The notes below the pieces were generated by a model. The model had not been told where the DNA came from. It did not search any database and worked only from the letters and a program-made list of their open reading frames with translations. This document shows positions 38,180 through 48,822 of a stretch of 64,000 nt of DNA, in pieces. The translations under genes were made by a program, and so were the position numbers. Source of the stretch: Actinotalea lenta (GTDB taxonomy: Bacteria > Actinomycetota > Actinomycetes > Actinomycetales > Cellulomonadaceae); the NCBI RefSeq assembly GCF_030586465.1, contig NZ_JAUQYP010000001.1, positions 2,364,905-2,428,904 on the forward strand. The letters are read 5' to 3'. How positions within the stretch are numbered: position 1 is the first letter of the stretch; each line of letters begins with the position of its first letter.

Positions 38180-39855
38180 CAGGCGTCCTTCCCCTCGGTG
38201 GAACCGGAGCCGGCGTTCGCCGCGGCCCGTCGCTCGGCGATGGTCAGTCTCCGCTCGGGCTCGCCGCCCTCGGCGGGCTCGTCGGGGCCGACCACACGTC
38301 CACGGCCGACGTACCGGGTCCTCGCGCCCAGCGCCGACGGGTCGAGGCCGGAGAACCGGTGGCCCTCGGCGAAGAACCGCGTCTTCGCGAGCAGGGCGAG
38401 CACCGGGTGCGTGAGCATGAACACCACCGCCAGGTCCACGATCGTCGTCAGGCCCAGCGTGAACGCGAAGCCCCGGACGCCGCCGACGGCCAGGAAGTAC
38501 AGCACCAGGGCTGCGAGGAAGTTCACCGTGTCGGACGCCAGGATGGTGCGCTTGGCTCGGGACCAGCCCTGGCTCACCGCCGCTGGGAGCGTCCGACCGT
38601 CCCGCAGCTCGTCGCGCACGCGCTCGAAGTACACGATGAAGGAGTCGGCGGTGATACCGATCGCCACGATCAGACCCGCGACGCCGGGCAGGCTGAGCCG
38701 ATAGCCCTGCGTCCAGGACAGCAGCCCGATCAGGGCATAGGTGGCTCCGGCGGCGACCGCCAGGCTCAGGATCGTCACGAAGCCCAGGGCCCGGTACTGG
38801 AAGATCGAGTACACCACGACGAGCGCGAGGCCGATCAGGCCCGCGAGGATCCCGCGCTGCAGCTGCTCGGACCCGAGCGTCGCGGAGATCTGCTGCTCGC
38901 TCTGCACGGTGAAGGTCAGCGGCAGCGCTCCGAAGTTCAGCTGGCGAGCCAGCGTCGCCGCCGACTCACGCGTGAAGGACCCGGAGATCTCTGCCTGACC
39001 GTTCGGGATGATCGAGTCCATCCGCGGCGCGGAGATCACCAACCCGTCGAGCACGATCGCGAACTGGTTGCGCGGCGAGGTGAGGTCGACGAGCCGGGTG
39101 CTGGCGTCCCGGAACGCCGTGGTTCCGGAGGCGTTGAGCTTGAGGTTCACGACCCACTCGTTGGTGAGCTGCCCGGTCTGGGTGGTCTTCAGGCCCGAGT
39201 TCGCCGAGCTCAGGTCCTTGCCGTACACGTCCACCGGGCCCAGCACGTACTTGGTCGTGCCGTCCTTGCTGCAGGTCACCAACGGCTTGGCCGGGTCACC
39301 GCTCTGGTTGCCCGTGCCCGAGAGGTTCTTGGGATCGGTGCAGTCCAGGGTGGCGAACGTGTCCAGGACGTCCTGCGTCAGCCACGCCGGGTCGGAGTTG
39401 TTTGCCGGCGTGCCGAGGTTCGCTGCTGCCTTGTCCGGCGTGCCGGCGGCCGGGGCGCCGATCTTGAGGACAGGACGGAAGAACATCTGCGCGGACTGGC
39501 GCACCAGGTCCAGCGTCTCCTTGCTCGGAGTGCCCGGGAGCGCGACCACGATGTTGCGGTTCTGACCCGACCCCTGGGACGTGATCTGCGCCTCGGACAC
39601 ACCTGAGGCGTCGACCCGCTGCCGCATGATGTCGATCGCCTGTGTGATGTCCTGGTCGGTGATCTGCTGGTTGCCTCGGGTGACCGGCTGCAGGATCAGC
39701 TGAGTGCCGCCCTCGAGGTCCAGGGCGAGCTTGGGGACCAGCGTGCCGTTGGACCACTTCGCTCCGGCGAACAGTGCGCCGAACATCGCGATGATCACGA
39801 CACCCAGGATGACCAGGGTGCGCGCAGGGCGTTCTCGGCGGGTCGATGTGGCCAA
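38179..39855 (-). CDS. secD: Protein translocase subunit SecD
   Basis: A 558-residue protein with six transmembrane helices and a large extracytoplasmic P1 domain. Motifs: LALDLEGGTQLIL near the N-terminus, FAIVLDGLVISAPRMDSII, and GITADSFIVYFERVRDELRDG in the membrane domain. The extracytoplasmic domain has a Gly/Ala/Asn-rich insertion (about residues 145-215) with a CTDPKN and VTCSKDG cysteine pair, commonly variable in actinobacteria. It precedes secF and follows yajC. Confidence 0.97.
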   Translation of the reverse strand: MATSTRRERPARTLVILGVVIIAMFGALFAGAKWSNGTLVPKLALDLEGGTQLILQPVTRGNQQITDQDITQAIDIMRQRVDASGVSEAQITSQGSGQNRNIVVALPGTPSKETLDLVRQSAQMFFRPVLKIGAPAAGTPDKAAANLGTPANNSDPAWLTQDVLDTFATLDCTDPKNLSGTGNQSGDPAKPLVTCSKDGTTKYVLGPVDVYGKDLSSANSGLKTTQTGQLTNEWVVNLKLNASGTTAFRDASTRLVDLTSPRNQFAIVLDGLVISAPRMDSIIPNGQAEISGSFTRESAATLARQLNFGALPLTFTVQSEQQISATLGSEQLQRGILAGLIGLALVVVYSIFQYRALGFVTILSLAVAAGATYALIGLLSWTQGYRLSLPGVAGLIVAIGITADSFIVYFERVRDELRDGRTLPAAVSQGWSRAKRTILASDTVNFLAALVLYFLAVGGVRGFAFTLGLTTIVDLAVVFMLTHPVLALLAKTRFFAEGHRFSGLDPSALGARTRYVGRGRVVGPDEPAEGGEPERRLTIAERRAAANAGSGSTEGKDA

Positions 39856-39889
39856 CGGTCAGTCTTCTCTCGTGTGTTCTGGTGCTACG

Positions 39890-40429
39890 TCAGCGGCGCT
39901 TGCCGGGGGCGGCGTCGCCCTCGTCGCGCGTCTCGTCCTCGGTCTCGTGGGCGTCGTCGTCCGCACCCTCGGACTCGTCGACCTCCGCGAGGTCCTCGTC
40001 TTCGAGCTCGTCGTCCGCGACGTACTCGTCGTCCTCAGACTCCTCGTCCTCGAACTCTTCGTCCTCGAGGTCGTCGTCCGACGCCTCCTCCTCGGAGCGC
40101 TCCCAGTCCTGGCCGTCCCAGTCGAAGTCCTCGTCGAACTCCTCCTCGGCGCCCTCGGGCTCCTCGGGCTCCTCCTCGACCGGAGGCTCGACGAGCTTGG
40201 CGATGGCCGGCTTGTACCAGCGGCTCGTGACACCCGGGGCTGTCTCGAGCGTCACGGCATCGCCGTGCACCTCGACGACGGTTCCGTACATCCCCGAGCC
40301 GGTCATCACCTCCTGCCCGGGCTCGAGGTTGTCCCGGAAGGCGGACTGCGCCTTCTGCTGCTTGCGGTTACGGCTCGAGAGCCAGAACATCGCCGCGACC
40401 ATGATCGCAAGGATGATGACGAGTTCCAT
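39890..40429 (-). CDS. yajC: Preprotein translocase subunit YajC with acidic tail
   Basis: An accessory subunit of the SecDF complex. 179 residues: one N-terminal transmembrane helix (LVIILAIMVAAMFWLSSRNRKQQ), then the conserved YajC core (LEPGQEVMTGSGMYGTVVEV). From about residue 85 the remainder is almost entirely Glu and Asp, ending in a short basic KRR. YajC is normally about 85-120 residues. The acidic extension is unusual in length. The DNA here is a low-complexity run of GTC/CTC codons on the plus strand. Upstream is ruvB. Confidence 0.93.
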   Translation of the reverse strand: MELVIILAIMVAAMFWLSSRNRKQQKAQSAFRDNLEPGQEVMTGSGMYGTVVEVHGDAVTLETAPGVTSRWYKPAIAKLVEPPVEEEPEEPEGAEEEFDEDFDWDGQDWERSEEEASDDDLEDEEFEDEESEDDEYVADDELEDEDLAEVDESEGADDDAHETEDETRDEGDAAPGKRR

Positions 40430-40539
40430 GGGGTGTTCTCACGTCCTGTCTGAGGTAAGCCGCGCCGCAGTCTAGGTGACGGGCGCTCCCCCGCCCTAAC
40501 GCCACGGCGGCGCCGCTGGTTCCGACCCTCCCACGGAGG

Positions 40540-41577
40540 TCAGTCGAACAGGGTCTGCCCAGCGTCGGGAGTCGCAAGGCCCAGGTGCTCGTACGCCCGC
40601 GGGGTCGCCACGCGCCCGCGCGGCGTCCGACCCATGAGGCCCTCGCGGACGAGGAACGGCTCGGCCACGGTCTCCACGGTCTCCGGCTCTTCACCGACCG
40701 CCACGGCCAACGTCGTCAGGCCGACCGGACCACCGCCGAACCGTTCGCAGAGCGCACCGAGGACGGCACGGTCGAGCCGGTCCAGCCCCAGGACGTCGAC
40801 CTCGTAGACCTCGAGCGCCGCACGTGCCGCGTCGAGGTCGAGCCGCCCGTCCCCGCGAACCTGCGCCCAGTCGCGGACGCGGCGCAGCAGCCGGTTGGCG
40901 ATCCGCGGGGTTCCTCGCGATCGCCCGGCGATCTCCACGGCCGCCGCGACCTCGAGCTCCACGCCGAGCAGCCCGGCGGACCGGACGAGCACCTGGCGCA
41001 GCTCGTCCGGGTCGTAGAACTCCAGGTGCCCGGTGAACCCGAACCGGTCCCGCAGCGGCGCGGGCAGCAGGCCGGCACGCGTCGTGGCACCCACCACCGT
41101 GAACGGAGGCAACGTCAGGCCGATCGCGTTCGCCCCGGGTCCCTTGCCGACCACCACGTCGACCCGGAAGTCCTCCATGGCCACGTAGAGCAGCTCCTCG
41201 GCCGGGCGCGCGAGCCGGTGGATCTCGTCGAGGAAGAGCACCTCGCCCTCCTCGAGCGAGGACAGCACCGCAGCCAGGTCTCCGGCGTGCTGGATCGCGG
41301 GACCGGATGTCACACGCACGGACGTCCCGAGCTCTGCTGCGATGATCATCGCCAGCGTCGTCTTGCCCAGGCCGGGCGGCCCGGACAGCAGGAGGTGGTC
41401 CGGCGCGCGCCCCCGGCCGATGGCGGCGTGCAGCACGAGCTCGAGCTGGTCGCGCACCACGCGTTGGCCGACGAACTCCGCGAGTCGCCGCGGCCGCAGC
41501 GCAGCCTCAGCCGCGCGCTCGACGTCGTCGGCCCCAGAGGCGACGACCCGTTCCGGGGCGACGTCCTCGTCAGGCAC
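40540..41577 (-). CDS. ruvB: Holliday junction helicase RuvB
   Basis: A hexameric AAA+ motor driving branch migration. 345 residues from GTG 41577, which lies within the last codons of ruvA. There is no ATG in reach, and an alternative GTG or TTG start a few codons earlier would add three or four residues. Walker [14 protein letters not shown], Walker [19 protein letters not shown], sensor 1 [18 protein letters not shown], and the C-terminal winged helix ending [17 protein letters not shown] are present. Confidence 0.95.
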   Translation of the reverse strand: MPDEDVAPERVVASGADDVERAAEAALRPRRLAEFVGQRVVRDQLELVLHAAIGRGRAPDHLLLSGPPGLGKTTLAMIIAAELGTSVRVTSGPAIQHAGDLAAVLSSLEEGEVLFLDEIHRLARPAEELLYVAMEDFRVDVVVGKGPGANAIGLTLPPFTVVGATTRAGLLPAPLRDRFGFTGHLEFYDPDELRQVLVRSAGLLGVELEVAAAVEIAGRSRGTPRIANRLLRRVRDWAQVRGDGRLDLDAARAALEVYEVDVLGLDRLDRAVLGALCERFGGGPVGLTTLAVAVGEEPETVETVAEPFLVREGLMGRTPRGRVATPRAYEHLGLATPDAGQTLFD

Positions 41578-42166
41578 GGCTGCCACCAAGGCCGCGCAGG
41601 GCCGCGCGCAGCACGCCGGCGACGTCGGTCACCGGCTCGGAGTCGGGCACCGCCGTGTCGACCGCCAGCTGCGCGACCTTCTGCGGCCAGCCCAGGCCGA
41701 CGAGGGCCTCCACGACCTCGCCGCGGCGGTCCTGCCGGGCGGGCTCGGGGACGGTGGCCGGGCCGGGCGGGCCGAGCCGGTCGGCGAGCTCGAGGACGAG
41801 GCGCTGGGCTCCCTTGCGGCCGATGCCCGGGACGCGCTGCAGCGCCGCGAGGTCCTCGCCGGCCACCGCAGCGCGCAACGCCTCAGGGCTGTGCACGGCG
41901 AGCATGGCCAGGGCGAGCCGCGGACCGATCCCGCTGACGGTCTGGACCTGCTCGAACACGTCGCGCTCGTCGTCGTCGGCGAACCCGAAGAGCGTGAGCG
42001 AGTCCTCCCGCACCACCATGGACGTCGCCAGCCGGGCCGGCTCCCCGTGCCGCAGGGTGGCCAGGGTCGCCGGGGTGGCCTGGACGAGCAGCCCGAGGCC
42101 TCCCACCTCGATCACGGCAGCATCCAGGCGCAGCGCCGCGACCCGGCCGCTCACCGTCGCGATCAC
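41570..42166 (-). CDS. ruvA: Holliday junction DNA-binding protein RuvA
   Basis: A 198-residue tetramer-forming protein with OB fold ([21 protein letters not shown]), two helix-hairpin-helix motifs ([14 protein letters not shown] and [16 protein letters not shown]) and the C-terminal domain III that contacts RuvB. It starts at GTG 42166, and ruvC lies 73 bp upstream. Confidence 0.96.
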   Translation of the reverse strand: MIATVSGRVAALRLDAAVIEVGGLGLLVQATPATLATLRHGEPARLATSMVVREDSLTLFGFADDDERDVFEQVQTVSGIGPRLALAMLAVHSPEALRAAVAGEDLAALQRVPGIGRKGAQRLVLELADRLGPPGPATVPEPARQDRRGEVVEALVGLGWPQKVAQLAVDTAVPDSEPVTDVAGVLRAALRGLGGSRA

Positions 42167-42239
42167 CGCACACCTCCGTGAATCCTCGGACCCGCGCCGA
42201 GCCGAACACCTGTACGACGCACGCTAGCAAGCCTCAGGC

Positions 42240-42806
42240 TCAGCGGGCGCTCCGGCGCGCCGCAGCCTCGGCTGCTGCCCACGCGTGCTGGGCCGCCGTC
42301 CGCCCGCCCCCGCGCTGCGCGCCGACGCCCCCGCCCGCCGGACGCCACAGGTGGCAGATGGCCAACGCGAGGGCGTCCGCCGCGTCGGCCGGGGTCGGCC
42401 TGGCGTCCAGCTCGAGGATCCGGGTGACCATGGAGGTGACCTGCGCCTTGTCGGCGCGACCGCTACCGGTGACCGCTGCCTTGACCTCGGACGGGGTGTG
42501 CAGCGCGACCGGGACGCCCCGACGCGCGGCGGCGGCCATCACGACACCCGAGACCTGCGCCGTGCCCATCACGGTGCGGACGTTGTGCTGCGCGAAGACC
42601 CGCTCCACCGCGACCGCGTCGGGCGCATGCCGGTCCAGCCACGCCTCGACCTCTGCCTCGATCGCGACGAGCCGACGCGCGGGGTCCTCGCCCGCGTCGG
42701 ACCGCGCGACCCCGACCTCCACGAGCCGCACCCGACGCCCGGGCATGGCGTCGACGACTCCGAGGCCGCACCGCGTCAGCCCCGGGTCGACTCCGAGCAC
42801 TCTCAC
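42240..42806 (-). CDS. ruvC: Holliday junction resolvase RuvC
   Basis: A 188-residue endonuclease that cuts Holliday junctions. The start is at GTG 42806 ([19 protein letters not shown]) with GGGGGAGA upstream. Catalytic acidic residues lie in [22 protein letters not shown], and [16 protein letters not shown]. The frame continues upstream without homology and is not part of the gene. It is followed by ruvA and ruvB, as in other bacteria. Confidence 0.95.
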   Translation of the reverse strand: MRVLGVDPGLTRCGLGVVDAMPGRRVRLVEVGVARSDAGEDPARRLVAIEAEVEAWLDRHAPDAVAVERVFAQHNVRTVMGTAQVSGVVMAAAARRGVPVALHTPSEVKAAVTGSGRADKAQVTSMVTRILELDARPTPADAADALALAICHLWRPAGGGVGAQRGGGRTAAQHAWAAAEAAARRSAR

Positions 42807-42954
42807 CGCGACAGTCTCCCCCGCAACCCCCGGGACCCCCGCGACCGACACCCCGACCCGCCCCACAACCCCGGTGGTCAAGGCACTCCGCCCCAGCCCA
42901 GGTGCGCGGTCCATTCAGGCCCGCGCCTCCCGTCGGCGGCCGGCCGGGGGTGGG

Positions 42955-43716
42955 TCAGTCCTCGTCGTCCAGGGCTGCCATGACGTCGTCCGAGGCGTCG
43001 AAGTTCGCGAAGACGTTCTGCACGTCGTCGCTGTCCTCCAGCGCATCGATGAGCCGCAGCACCTTGCGTGCGCCGTCGACGTCGACCTCGATCTGGGTGG
43101 CGGGCACGAACTGGGCCTCGGCCGAGTCGTAGTCGATCCCCGCGTCCTGCAGCGCGGTGCGCACCGCGACCACGTCGCCCGCCTCGCTCATCACCTCGAA
43201 CACGTCACCGAGGTCGTTGACCTCGTCGGCCCCGGCGTCCAGCACGGCCGCGAGGATCTCGTCCTCGCCCACGCCGTCAGCCTTCGGGACGATGACCACG
43301 CCGCGCCGCGAGAACAGGTACGACACGGATCCCGGGTCCGCCATCTGGCCGCCGTTGCGCGTGAAGGCCACCCGGACATCCGACGCCGCCCGGTTGCGGT
43401 TGTCGGTGAGGCACTCGACCAGGACAGCGATGCCGCCGGGCGCGTAGCCCTCGTACATGATCGTCTGGTAGTCGGCCCCGCCGCCCTCGGCGCCCGAGCC
43501 CCGCTTGACCGCGCGGTCGATGTTGTCGTTGGGAACCGACGACTTCTTCGCCTTCTGGATCGCGTCGTAGAGCGTCGGGTTGCCGGCCGGGTCACCACCG
43601 CCCACCCGCGCGGCGACCTCGATGTTCTTGATGAGCTTGGCGAAGAGCTTGCCGCGGCGGGCGTCGATCACCGCCTTCTTGTGCTTGGTCGTGGCCCACT
43701 TGGAGTGACCGGACAT
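42955..43716 (-). CDS. YebC/PmpR-family regulator
   Basis: A 253-residue protein with the family opening [21 protein letters not shown], followed by [19 protein letters not shown] and [22 protein letters not shown]. YebC proteins have been described as DNA-binding regulators, and in recent work as ribosome-associated factors aiding translation of proline stretches. It lies between pdxT and ruvC, a common actinobacterial order. It starts 2 bp after the pdxT stop. Confidence 0.95.
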   Translation of the reverse strand: MSGHSKWATTKHKKAVIDARRGKLFAKLIKNIEVAARVGGGDPAGNPTLYDAIQKAKKSSVPNDNIDRAVKRGSGAEGGGADYQTIMYEGYAPGGIAVLVECLTDNRNRAASDVRVAFTRNGGQMADPGSVSYLFSRRGVVIVPKADGVGEDEILAAVLDAGADEVNDLGDVFEVMSEAGDVVAVRTALQDAGIDYDSAEAQFVPATQIEVDVDGARKVLRLIDALEDSDDVQNVFANFDASDDVMAALDDED

Positions 43717-43718
43717 GA

Positions 43719-44324
43719 CTACCCCTCGACGATCTGGACGAACAGCCGGTGCAGGCGCAGGTCCCCGGTGATCTCCGGGTGGAAGGACGTGGCCAGCACG
43801 TCGCGCTCGCGCACCGCGACGATCCTACCGGCGGCGGGGCCCGCCTCGACCTGGGCGAGCACCTGGACCCCTGGACCGGCCTCCTCGACCCAGGGTGCCC
43901 GGATGAACACCGCGTGCACCGGATGATCGGCGCTGTCCGGCACCCCCGCGACCACGAGGTCGGTCTCGAAGGAGTCGACCTGGCGACCGAACGCGTTGCG
44001 CCGCACCGTCACGTCCAGCCCCCCGAGGGTCTGCTGGTCGGCGGTGCCGCCAACGATCCGGTCGGCCAGGAGGATCATGCCCGCGCACGAGCCGAACGCC
44101 GGCATGCCCGCAGCGATACGGGCCCGCAGCGGTTCGAAGAGGTCGAAGGCCCGCAGCAGCTTGTCGATCGTGGTCGACTCCCCACCGGGGATCACCAGCC
44201 CGTCGACACGCTCCAGCTCCGCCGGACGACGCACCGACGTGCTCGTGGCTCCGCAGGTCTCCAGCATCGCCAGGTGCTCACGGACATCGCCCTGCAGGGC
44301 CAGGACGCCGACGGTCGGTCTCAC
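43719..44324 (-). CDS. pdxT: Pyridoxal 5'-phosphate synthase glutaminase PdxT
   Basis: Supplies ammonia from glutamine to PdxS for PLP synthesis. The 201-residue protein starts at GTG 44324 ([17 protein letters not shown]). It has the class I amidotransferase nucleophile in [27 protein letters not shown], and the His-x-Glu pair in [18 protein letters not shown] -10 only 8 bp upstream suggests a leaderless mRNA. PdxS lies 3.5 kb away beyond a group of inserted genes, on the same strand. Confidence 0.95.
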   Translation of the reverse strand: MRPTVGVLALQGDVREHLAMLETCGATSTSVRRPAELERVDGLVIPGGESTTIDKLLRAFDLFEPLRARIAAGMPAFGSCAGMILLADRIVGGTADQQTLGGLDVTVRRNAFGRQVDSFETDLVVAGVPDSADHPVHAVFIRAPWVEEAGPGVQVLAQVEAGPAAGRIVAVRERDVLATSFHPEITGDLRLHRLFVQIVEG

Positions 44325-44332
44325 GGGGCGCG

Positions 44333-44338
44333 AGTCTA
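44333..44338 (-). promoter_or_regulatory. -10 element close to pdxT start
   Basis: TAGACT on the minus strand ends 8 bp before the pdxT GTG. Transcription would start at or within a few bases of the GTG, so a leaderless mRNA is predicted. No good -35 was found. Confidence 0.45.
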
Positions 44339-44462
44339 CGGAACCCCGGACCGGTCCATGCCGTTGGGCCGGCTGCGCGGTCGCAGCCCTCTCTCTCGGG
44401 CCATACCGTGACAATTCGGGTTGCGTGTCCGCGCGCCCGTCGCTCGACGGAAGGGGGCCCTC

Positions 44463-45830
44463 ATGTCGAGCTTCACCTCCGAGGCGTTCAGCGGGAAGAA
44501 CCGCTTCCTGCTCCGCATCGCCCTGATCGCTGCCGTGGGCGGCTTCCTGTTCGGCTACGACACCGGGATCATCTCCGGCGCGCAGCTCTACATCACCAAG
44601 TCGCTCACGGTGAGCGACTCCCAGAAGCAGTGGATCGTGGGATCCCTCCTCGTCGGTGCGGTGATCGGTGCGTGGGTCTCGTCGTACCTGGCCGAGCGCA
44701 TCGGCCGGAAGTGGACGAAGGTCTGGAGCGGCACGACCTACGTGGTCGGGGGCGTCGTGTCGGCCTTCGCACCGAACATCGCGGTCCTCCTGGGCGCACG
44801 GTTCGTGCTGGGCCTCGCCGTGGGCACGGCGTCCTTCGTCTCCGTCGAGTACATCTCCGAGCAGGTCCCGGCCCGGATCCGCGGCGGCGTGACGAGCTTC
44901 AACCAGCTGATGGTCACCAGCGGGATCCTGGTCGCATACCTGGTGGCAGCCGCGTTCCAGAACGTGTCCGGGACGTGGCGCTGGATGCTGGGGCTGTCCG
45001 TGGTCCCCGGTCTGGTGCTCGCCCTGGGCATGCTCACCGTCCCGCGGTCGCCGCGCTGGCTGATCGCGCACGGTCACGAGGACGAGGCGCGCGAGGTGCT
45101 GAGCCGTTCCCGCAGCGAGCAGGAGGTCGAGGACGAGGTCCAGCAGATGCAGGAGGCCGCCGGCAGGTCCCGCGACATCCGGTTGCGCTCGCTCTTCACG
45201 GGCCGGCTGCGCCCGCTGATGCTCGTCGGGCTCGCGCTCGCGGTCTTCCAGCAGCTGATCGGCGTCAACACCGTCGTCTACTACTCCGCCACGATCCTCA
45301 ACGACACCGGGCTGAGCATCTCGGGTTCCGTCCTGCGCGCCGTGACGGTCGGCATCACGAACGTGGCGTTCACGATCCTGGCCATCGCACTCCTGGACAA
45401 GGTCGGCAGGCGTGCCCTGCTCCTGGTGGGAACCGTCGGCGCCACGATCTCGCTCGTGGGGCTCGGGCTGTGGTTCCAGCTCTCCTCGTGGCAGTCGGCG
45501 ACCTGGCTCGCCCTCGTGTTCCTCTTGACGTTCATGGCGTCGTTCGCCGTCGGCCTTGGCCCGGTGTTCTGGCTCATGATCAGCGAGATCTACCCGCTGG
45601 GGGTCCGCAGTCGGGCGATGAGCGTGGCGACGATCGCGAACTGGGCCGCGAACTTCGTGATCTCGTTCTACTTCCTTGCCCTGGTGAAGTCGATCGGGGA
45701 GCCTGCGACCTTCTGGCTCTACGCCGGGTTCGGGGTCATCGCCACCGCGTTCTTCCTGGCCAAGGTGCCCGAGACCAAGGACAAGACCCTCGAGCAGATC
45801 GAGGCGGAGCTCGGGGCCGACAGCCGATAG
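44463..45830 (+). CDS. Sugar porter family MFS transporter
   Basis: A 455-residue twelve-helix symporter starting at ATG 44463 after GGAAGGGGG. Sugar-porter signatures: [15 protein letters not shown] in helix 1, RIGRKW between helices 2 and 3, [25 protein letters not shown] at the central loop, [13 protein letters not shown] in helix 7 and [13 protein letters not shown] at the C-terminus. These match the xylose/galactose/myo-inositol proton symporters. The substrate cannot be fixed. It is the first of three plus-strand genes sitting between pdxT and the NUDIX-pdxS pair. Confidence 0.93.
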   Translation: MSSFTSEAFSGKNRFLLRIALIAAVGGFLFGYDTGIISGAQLYITKSLTVSDSQKQWIVGSLLVGAVIGAWVSSYLAERIGRKWTKVWSGTTYVVGGVVSAFAPNIAVLLGARFVLGLAVGTASFVSVEYISEQVPARIRGGVTSFNQLMVTSGILVAYLVAAAFQNVSGTWRWMLGLSVVPGLVLALGMLTVPRSPRWLIAHGHEDEAREVLSRSRSEQEVEDEVQQMQEAAGRSRDIRLRSLFTGRLRPLMLVGLALAVFQQLIGVNTVVYYSATILNDTGLSISGSVLRAVTVGITNVAFTILAIALLDKVGRRALLLVGTVGATISLVGLGLWFQLSSWQSATWLALVFLLTFMASFAVGLGPVFWLMISEIYPLGVRSRAMSVATIANWAANFVISFYFLALVKSIGEPATFWLYAGFGVIATAFFLAKVPETKDKTLEQIEAELGADSR

Positions 45831-45839
45831 CGTCGGGCC

Positions 45840-47063
45840 GTGGATCTCACCAGCCGGGCAGCGGCCCTGGACACCGAGCACCGCGACACGGACCTGCGGC
45901 ACCTGTTCCGTCTGCCACCGGGGGTCTACCTGGACGGGAACTCGCTCGGCGCCCTGCCCGCCGCCGTACCGGGCGCTGTGCACGAGGTCGTCGACCGGCA
46001 CTGGGGACAGGACCTCATCGCGTCCTGGAACCGGCACGGCTGGTGGTCGGCGCCGCAGCGGGTCGGCGACCGGATCGGTCGGCTCGTCGGCGCCGCCCCC
46101 GGCCAGGTCGTGGTGGGTGACACCACCTCTGTGGCGCTGTTCCAGGCGGTCTCGGCGGCCCTCACGCTACGGCCCGACAGGCGCGCGATCGTGATCGACC
46201 CCGCCTCGTTCCCGACCGATCTGTACGTCGTGGCGGGGCTCGCCGAGCTCACGGGCCACCACGTCGTGACCGCGTCGCCCGACGGGATCCCCGCCCTGCT
46301 CGACAGCCGTAGCGACGTCGCCGTCGTGGTGGCCTCGCACGTGGACTTCCGCACCGGCCGGTTGTGGGACCTCCCCACCGTCACGCGGGCGGCGCACCGG
46401 GCCGGCGCGATCACGGTGTGGGACCTCTCGCACAGCGCCGGGGCCGTCCCGGTCGAGCTCGACCGCCACGAGGTCGACCTCGCCGTGGGCTGTGGCTACA
46501 AGTACCTCAACGGCGGTCCCGGTGCCCCGGCGTTCACGTACGTCGGCCACCGCCACCAGGCCGGCTACGTCCCCGCGATCCGCGCGTGGCACGGTCATGC
46601 GGAGCCGTTCGCGATGGAACCGACCCACCGGTTCGCCGACGACGTGGCGCGGGCCCGCGGAGGCACCCCGCCGATGCTGTCGCTGCTCGCACTCGAGGCC
46701 GCGCTGGGCGTGTTCGACGGGCTCGACATCGACGACGTCCGACGGCGGTCGTCGTCGCTGACAGGGTTCCTCATCGAGGCGCTCGACGAGCTGGCACCCG
46801 AGGTCGAGGTGGTGACGCCACGCGATCCGGAGGCGCGCGGCTCGCACGTGTCAGTCGCGCACCCCCAGGCCTACGGCATGAGCCAGGCGCTGATCGCACG
46901 TGGCGTGACGGGCGACTTCCGTGCGCCCGACCTGCTGCGCCTCGGGGTCGGTGCGCCGTACCTCACGCACCGTGACGTCCTGCACGCCGTACGCCAGCTC
47001 CGTGCGGTCCTCGACGGCGGCGAGGCCGAGGCGCTCGACGGGCCGCGCCGGACCGTCACGTGA
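45840..47063 (+). CDS. kynU: Kynureninase
   Basis: A PLP enzyme cleaving kynurenine to anthranilate and alanine. The 407-residue protein starts at GTG 45840, 9 bp after the transporter gene. Characteristic stretches: [36 protein letters not shown], the PLP lysine in [16 protein letters not shown], and [18 protein letters not shown]. No other kynurenine-pathway gene is nearby, so the source of kynurenine is not evident. Stop overlaps the next gene (GTGA). Confidence 0.92.
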   Translation: MDLTSRAAALDTEHRDTDLRHLFRLPPGVYLDGNSLGALPAAVPGAVHEVVDRHWGQDLIASWNRHGWWSAPQRVGDRIGRLVGAAPGQVVVGDTTSVALFQAVSAALTLRPDRRAIVIDPASFPTDLYVVAGLAELTGHHVVTASPDGIPALLDSRSDVAVVVASHVDFRTGRLWDLPTVTRAAHRAGAITVWDLSHSAGAVPVELDRHEVDLAVGCGYKYLNGGPGAPAFTYVGHRHQAGYVPAIRAWHGHAEPFAMEPTHRFADDVARARGGTPPMLSLLALEAALGVFDGLDIDDVRRRSSSLTGFLIEALDELAPEVEVVTPRDPEARGSHVSVAHPQAYGMSQALIARGVTGDFRAPDLLRLGVGAPYLTHRDVLHAVRQLRAVLDGGEAEALDGPRRTVT

Positions 47064-47311
47064 CGGCGCGGTGGTGGGTGCCTGCAGCGGCGCTGCTGGT
47101 GGCCGGTCTCGCCCTGGTGACGGCGGCGGCTGTGCTGCTCGGCACCGGGGTGCGGGCGTTGGCCGCCGCCCAGGATGCCTCCTCGAGCGGGATGGGCGGG
47201 ATCGCCCTCACGCTCGTGGCACTCGCCGTGCTCCTCCTGGGGGTCCTCAGCGGGGCCGCAGGGATCTTCTGGTGGTGGATCGCCTGGCGACGGCGCCGCC
47301 GAGCCGGTTGA
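47060..47311 (+). CDS. Small two-helix membrane protein
   Basis: An 83-residue protein with two hydrophobic helices (about residues 5-33 and 47-75) separated by a Ser-rich turn (QDASSSGMGG) and ending in a basic WRRRRRAG tail. It starts at GTG 47060 overlapping the kynureninase stop. I do not recognise a family. It is convergent with the NUDIX gene. Confidence 0.65.
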   Translation: MTARWWVPAAALLVAGLALVTAAAVLLGTGVRALAAAQDASSSGMGGIALTLVALAVLLLGVLSGAAGIFWWWIAWRRRRRAG

Positions 47312-47320
47312 CCGCGGCCG

Positions 47321-47869
47321 TCAGGCCCCGTCCGGCAGCGTGCGCAGCACCCCGTCCCAGCCGTTCAGCAGTCCACGGACCACGGCCGGCAACCGTGCTG
47401 GGAACACCTCCAGATGCTGGGCCTCGAGGTCGTCGAGGTCCCACCACGCCAGCTCGTCCATGAAGTCCCGCTCGATGGCGGTCCAGCCGTCGGCAACCAG
47501 CTCGGGCGCGTCGGCGATCCGGGCGAGGAAGAACACCTCGTCCTGACGCACCGGGAGCGCCCAGAAGTCGAACACGGCGGCGCGGCGCAGCACCGGGCCC
47601 ACGAGCCGTTCGGCGTCCAGGCGCAGGCCCGTCTCCTCGAAGAGCTCGCGAGCGGCGGCCTGCCGGGCCGACTCCCCCTCGTCGATACCGCCACCGACCG
47701 TGAACCACCACGAGCGCTCCGGGCGGTCCGCATCATGACCCCTGGCCAGGAGGAGCCGATCCTGCTCGTCCAGCAGCAGCACGCGCGCACCGCGACGGTG
47801 CCAACGGCCGTCCGCCCCGAGCGTCCAGTCCGGGCCCAGGAAGCCGGGCCGGCCCGCAGCCGCCGTCAC
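47321..47869 (-). CDS. NUDIX hydrolase
   Basis: A 182-residue protein with the complete NUDIX box [20 protein letters not shown] followed by TG and leucine, matching Gx5Ex7REUxEExGU. The start at GTG 47869 overlaps the pdxS stop (GTGA), so it is cotranslated with pdxS. The N-terminus [18 protein letters not shown] and W-rich context resemble actinobacterial NUDIX proteins of unknown nucleotide specificity. Confidence 0.88.
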   Translation of the reverse strand: MTAAAGRPGFLGPDWTLGADGRWHRRGARVLLLDEQDRLLLARGHDADRPERSWWFTVGGGIDEGESARQAAARELFEETGLRLDAERLVGPVLRRAAVFDFWALPVRQDEVFFLARIADAPELVADGWTAIERDFMDELAWWDLDDLEAQHLEVFPARLPAVVRGLLNGWDGVLRTLPDGA

Positions 47870-48765
47870 CAGCCGCGCTCGGCCAGCCGGTGCGGCTCGG
47901 GAACCTCCTCGACGTTGATGCCGACCATCGCCTCTCCGAGGCCCCGCGACACGTCGGCGATCACGGCGGGGTCGTCGTAGAAGGTCGTGGCCTTGACGAT
48001 GGCCGCGGCGCGACGTGCGGGGTCCCCGGACTTGAAGATGCCGGAGCCGACGAACACCCCCTCGGCGCCGAGCTGCATCATCATCGCGGCGTCCGCAGGC
48101 GTCGCGATGCCACCCGCGGTGAACAGCACCACCGGGAGCTTCCCGGTGCGTGCGACCTCTGCCACCAGCTCGTACGGGGCCTGCAGCTCCTTGGCGGCCA
48201 CGAACAGCTCGTCCTCGGGCATCGACGTCAGCCGCTTGATCTCGGCCCGGATCTGCCGCATGTGCGTCGTCGCGTTCGACACGTCGCCGGTCCCGGCCTC
48301 GCCCTTGGAGCGGATCATCGCGGCGCCCTCGGTGATACGGCGCAACGCCTCGCCCAGGTTGGTGGCACCGCACACGAACGGCACGGTGAACGCCCACTTG
48401 TCGATGTGGTTGGCGTAGTCCGCCGGGGTCAGCACCTCCGACTCGTCCACGTAGTCCACTCCGAGGCTCTGCAGGACCTGCGCCTCGACGAAGTGCCCGA
48501 TGCGCGCCTTGGCCATCACCGGGATCGACACCGTGTCCACGATCCCCTGGATCAGGTCTGGGTCGCTCATCCTGGCGACACCGCCCTGGGCACGGATGTC
48601 GGCAGGAACGCGTTCCAGGGCCATCACGGCCACGGCACCGGCGTCCTCGGCGATCTTCGCCTGCTCGGGGGTGACCACGTCCATGATCACGCCGCCCTTG
48701 AGCATCTCCGCCATGCCGCGCTTGACCTTGGCGGTGCCGATCAGCTGGCCGTTGTCGTCGCTCAT
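47866..48765 (-). CDS. pdxS: Pyridoxal 5'-phosphate synthase lyase PdxS
   Basis: Makes PLP from ribose 5-phosphate, glyceraldehyde 3-phosphate and ammonia. The 299-residue barrel has the highly conserved [20 protein letters not shown], the catalytic lysine in [11 protein letters not shown], and [20 protein letters not shown] and [14 protein letters not shown]. It works with PdxT, encoded 3.5 kb downstream on the same strand. It is preceded by a LemA-like gene. Confidence 0.97.
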   Translation of the reverse strand: MSDDNGQLIGTAKVKRGMAEMLKGGVIMDVVTPEQAKIAEDAGAVAVMALERVPADIRAQGGVARMSDPDLIQGIVDTVSIPVMAKARIGHFVEAQVLQSLGVDYVDESEVLTPADYANHIDKWAFTVPFVCGATNLGEALRRITEGAAMIRSKGEAGTGDVSNATTHMRQIRAEIKRLTSMPEDELFVAAKELQAPYELVAEVARTGKLPVVLFTAGGIATPADAAMMMQLGAEGVFVGSGIFKSGDPARRAAAIVKATTFYDDPAVIADVSRGLGEAMVGINVEEVPEPHRLAERGW

Positions 48766-48822
48766 GAGACCTCGATGTGAAAGGGATGGGGAGCCCGACG
48801 GCTCCGCTCGGGCCCTGCCATC

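Noticed and set aside
39930..40180. Short-period repeat suggesting a CRISPR-like or satellite array
   Set aside because: It is codon-level low complexity (Glu/Asp codons) within yajC, with no regular repeat-spacer structure.
45815..45830. GCCGATAG at the end of the transporter gene
   Set aside because: There is no TCAAG/TACAG at the expected distance; it is the last codons of the gene.
43719..46037. Extended minus-strand frame upstream of pdxT through the sugar transporter
   Set aside because: PdxT homology begins at GTG 44324. The rest is antisense to the transporter and kynureninase genes.
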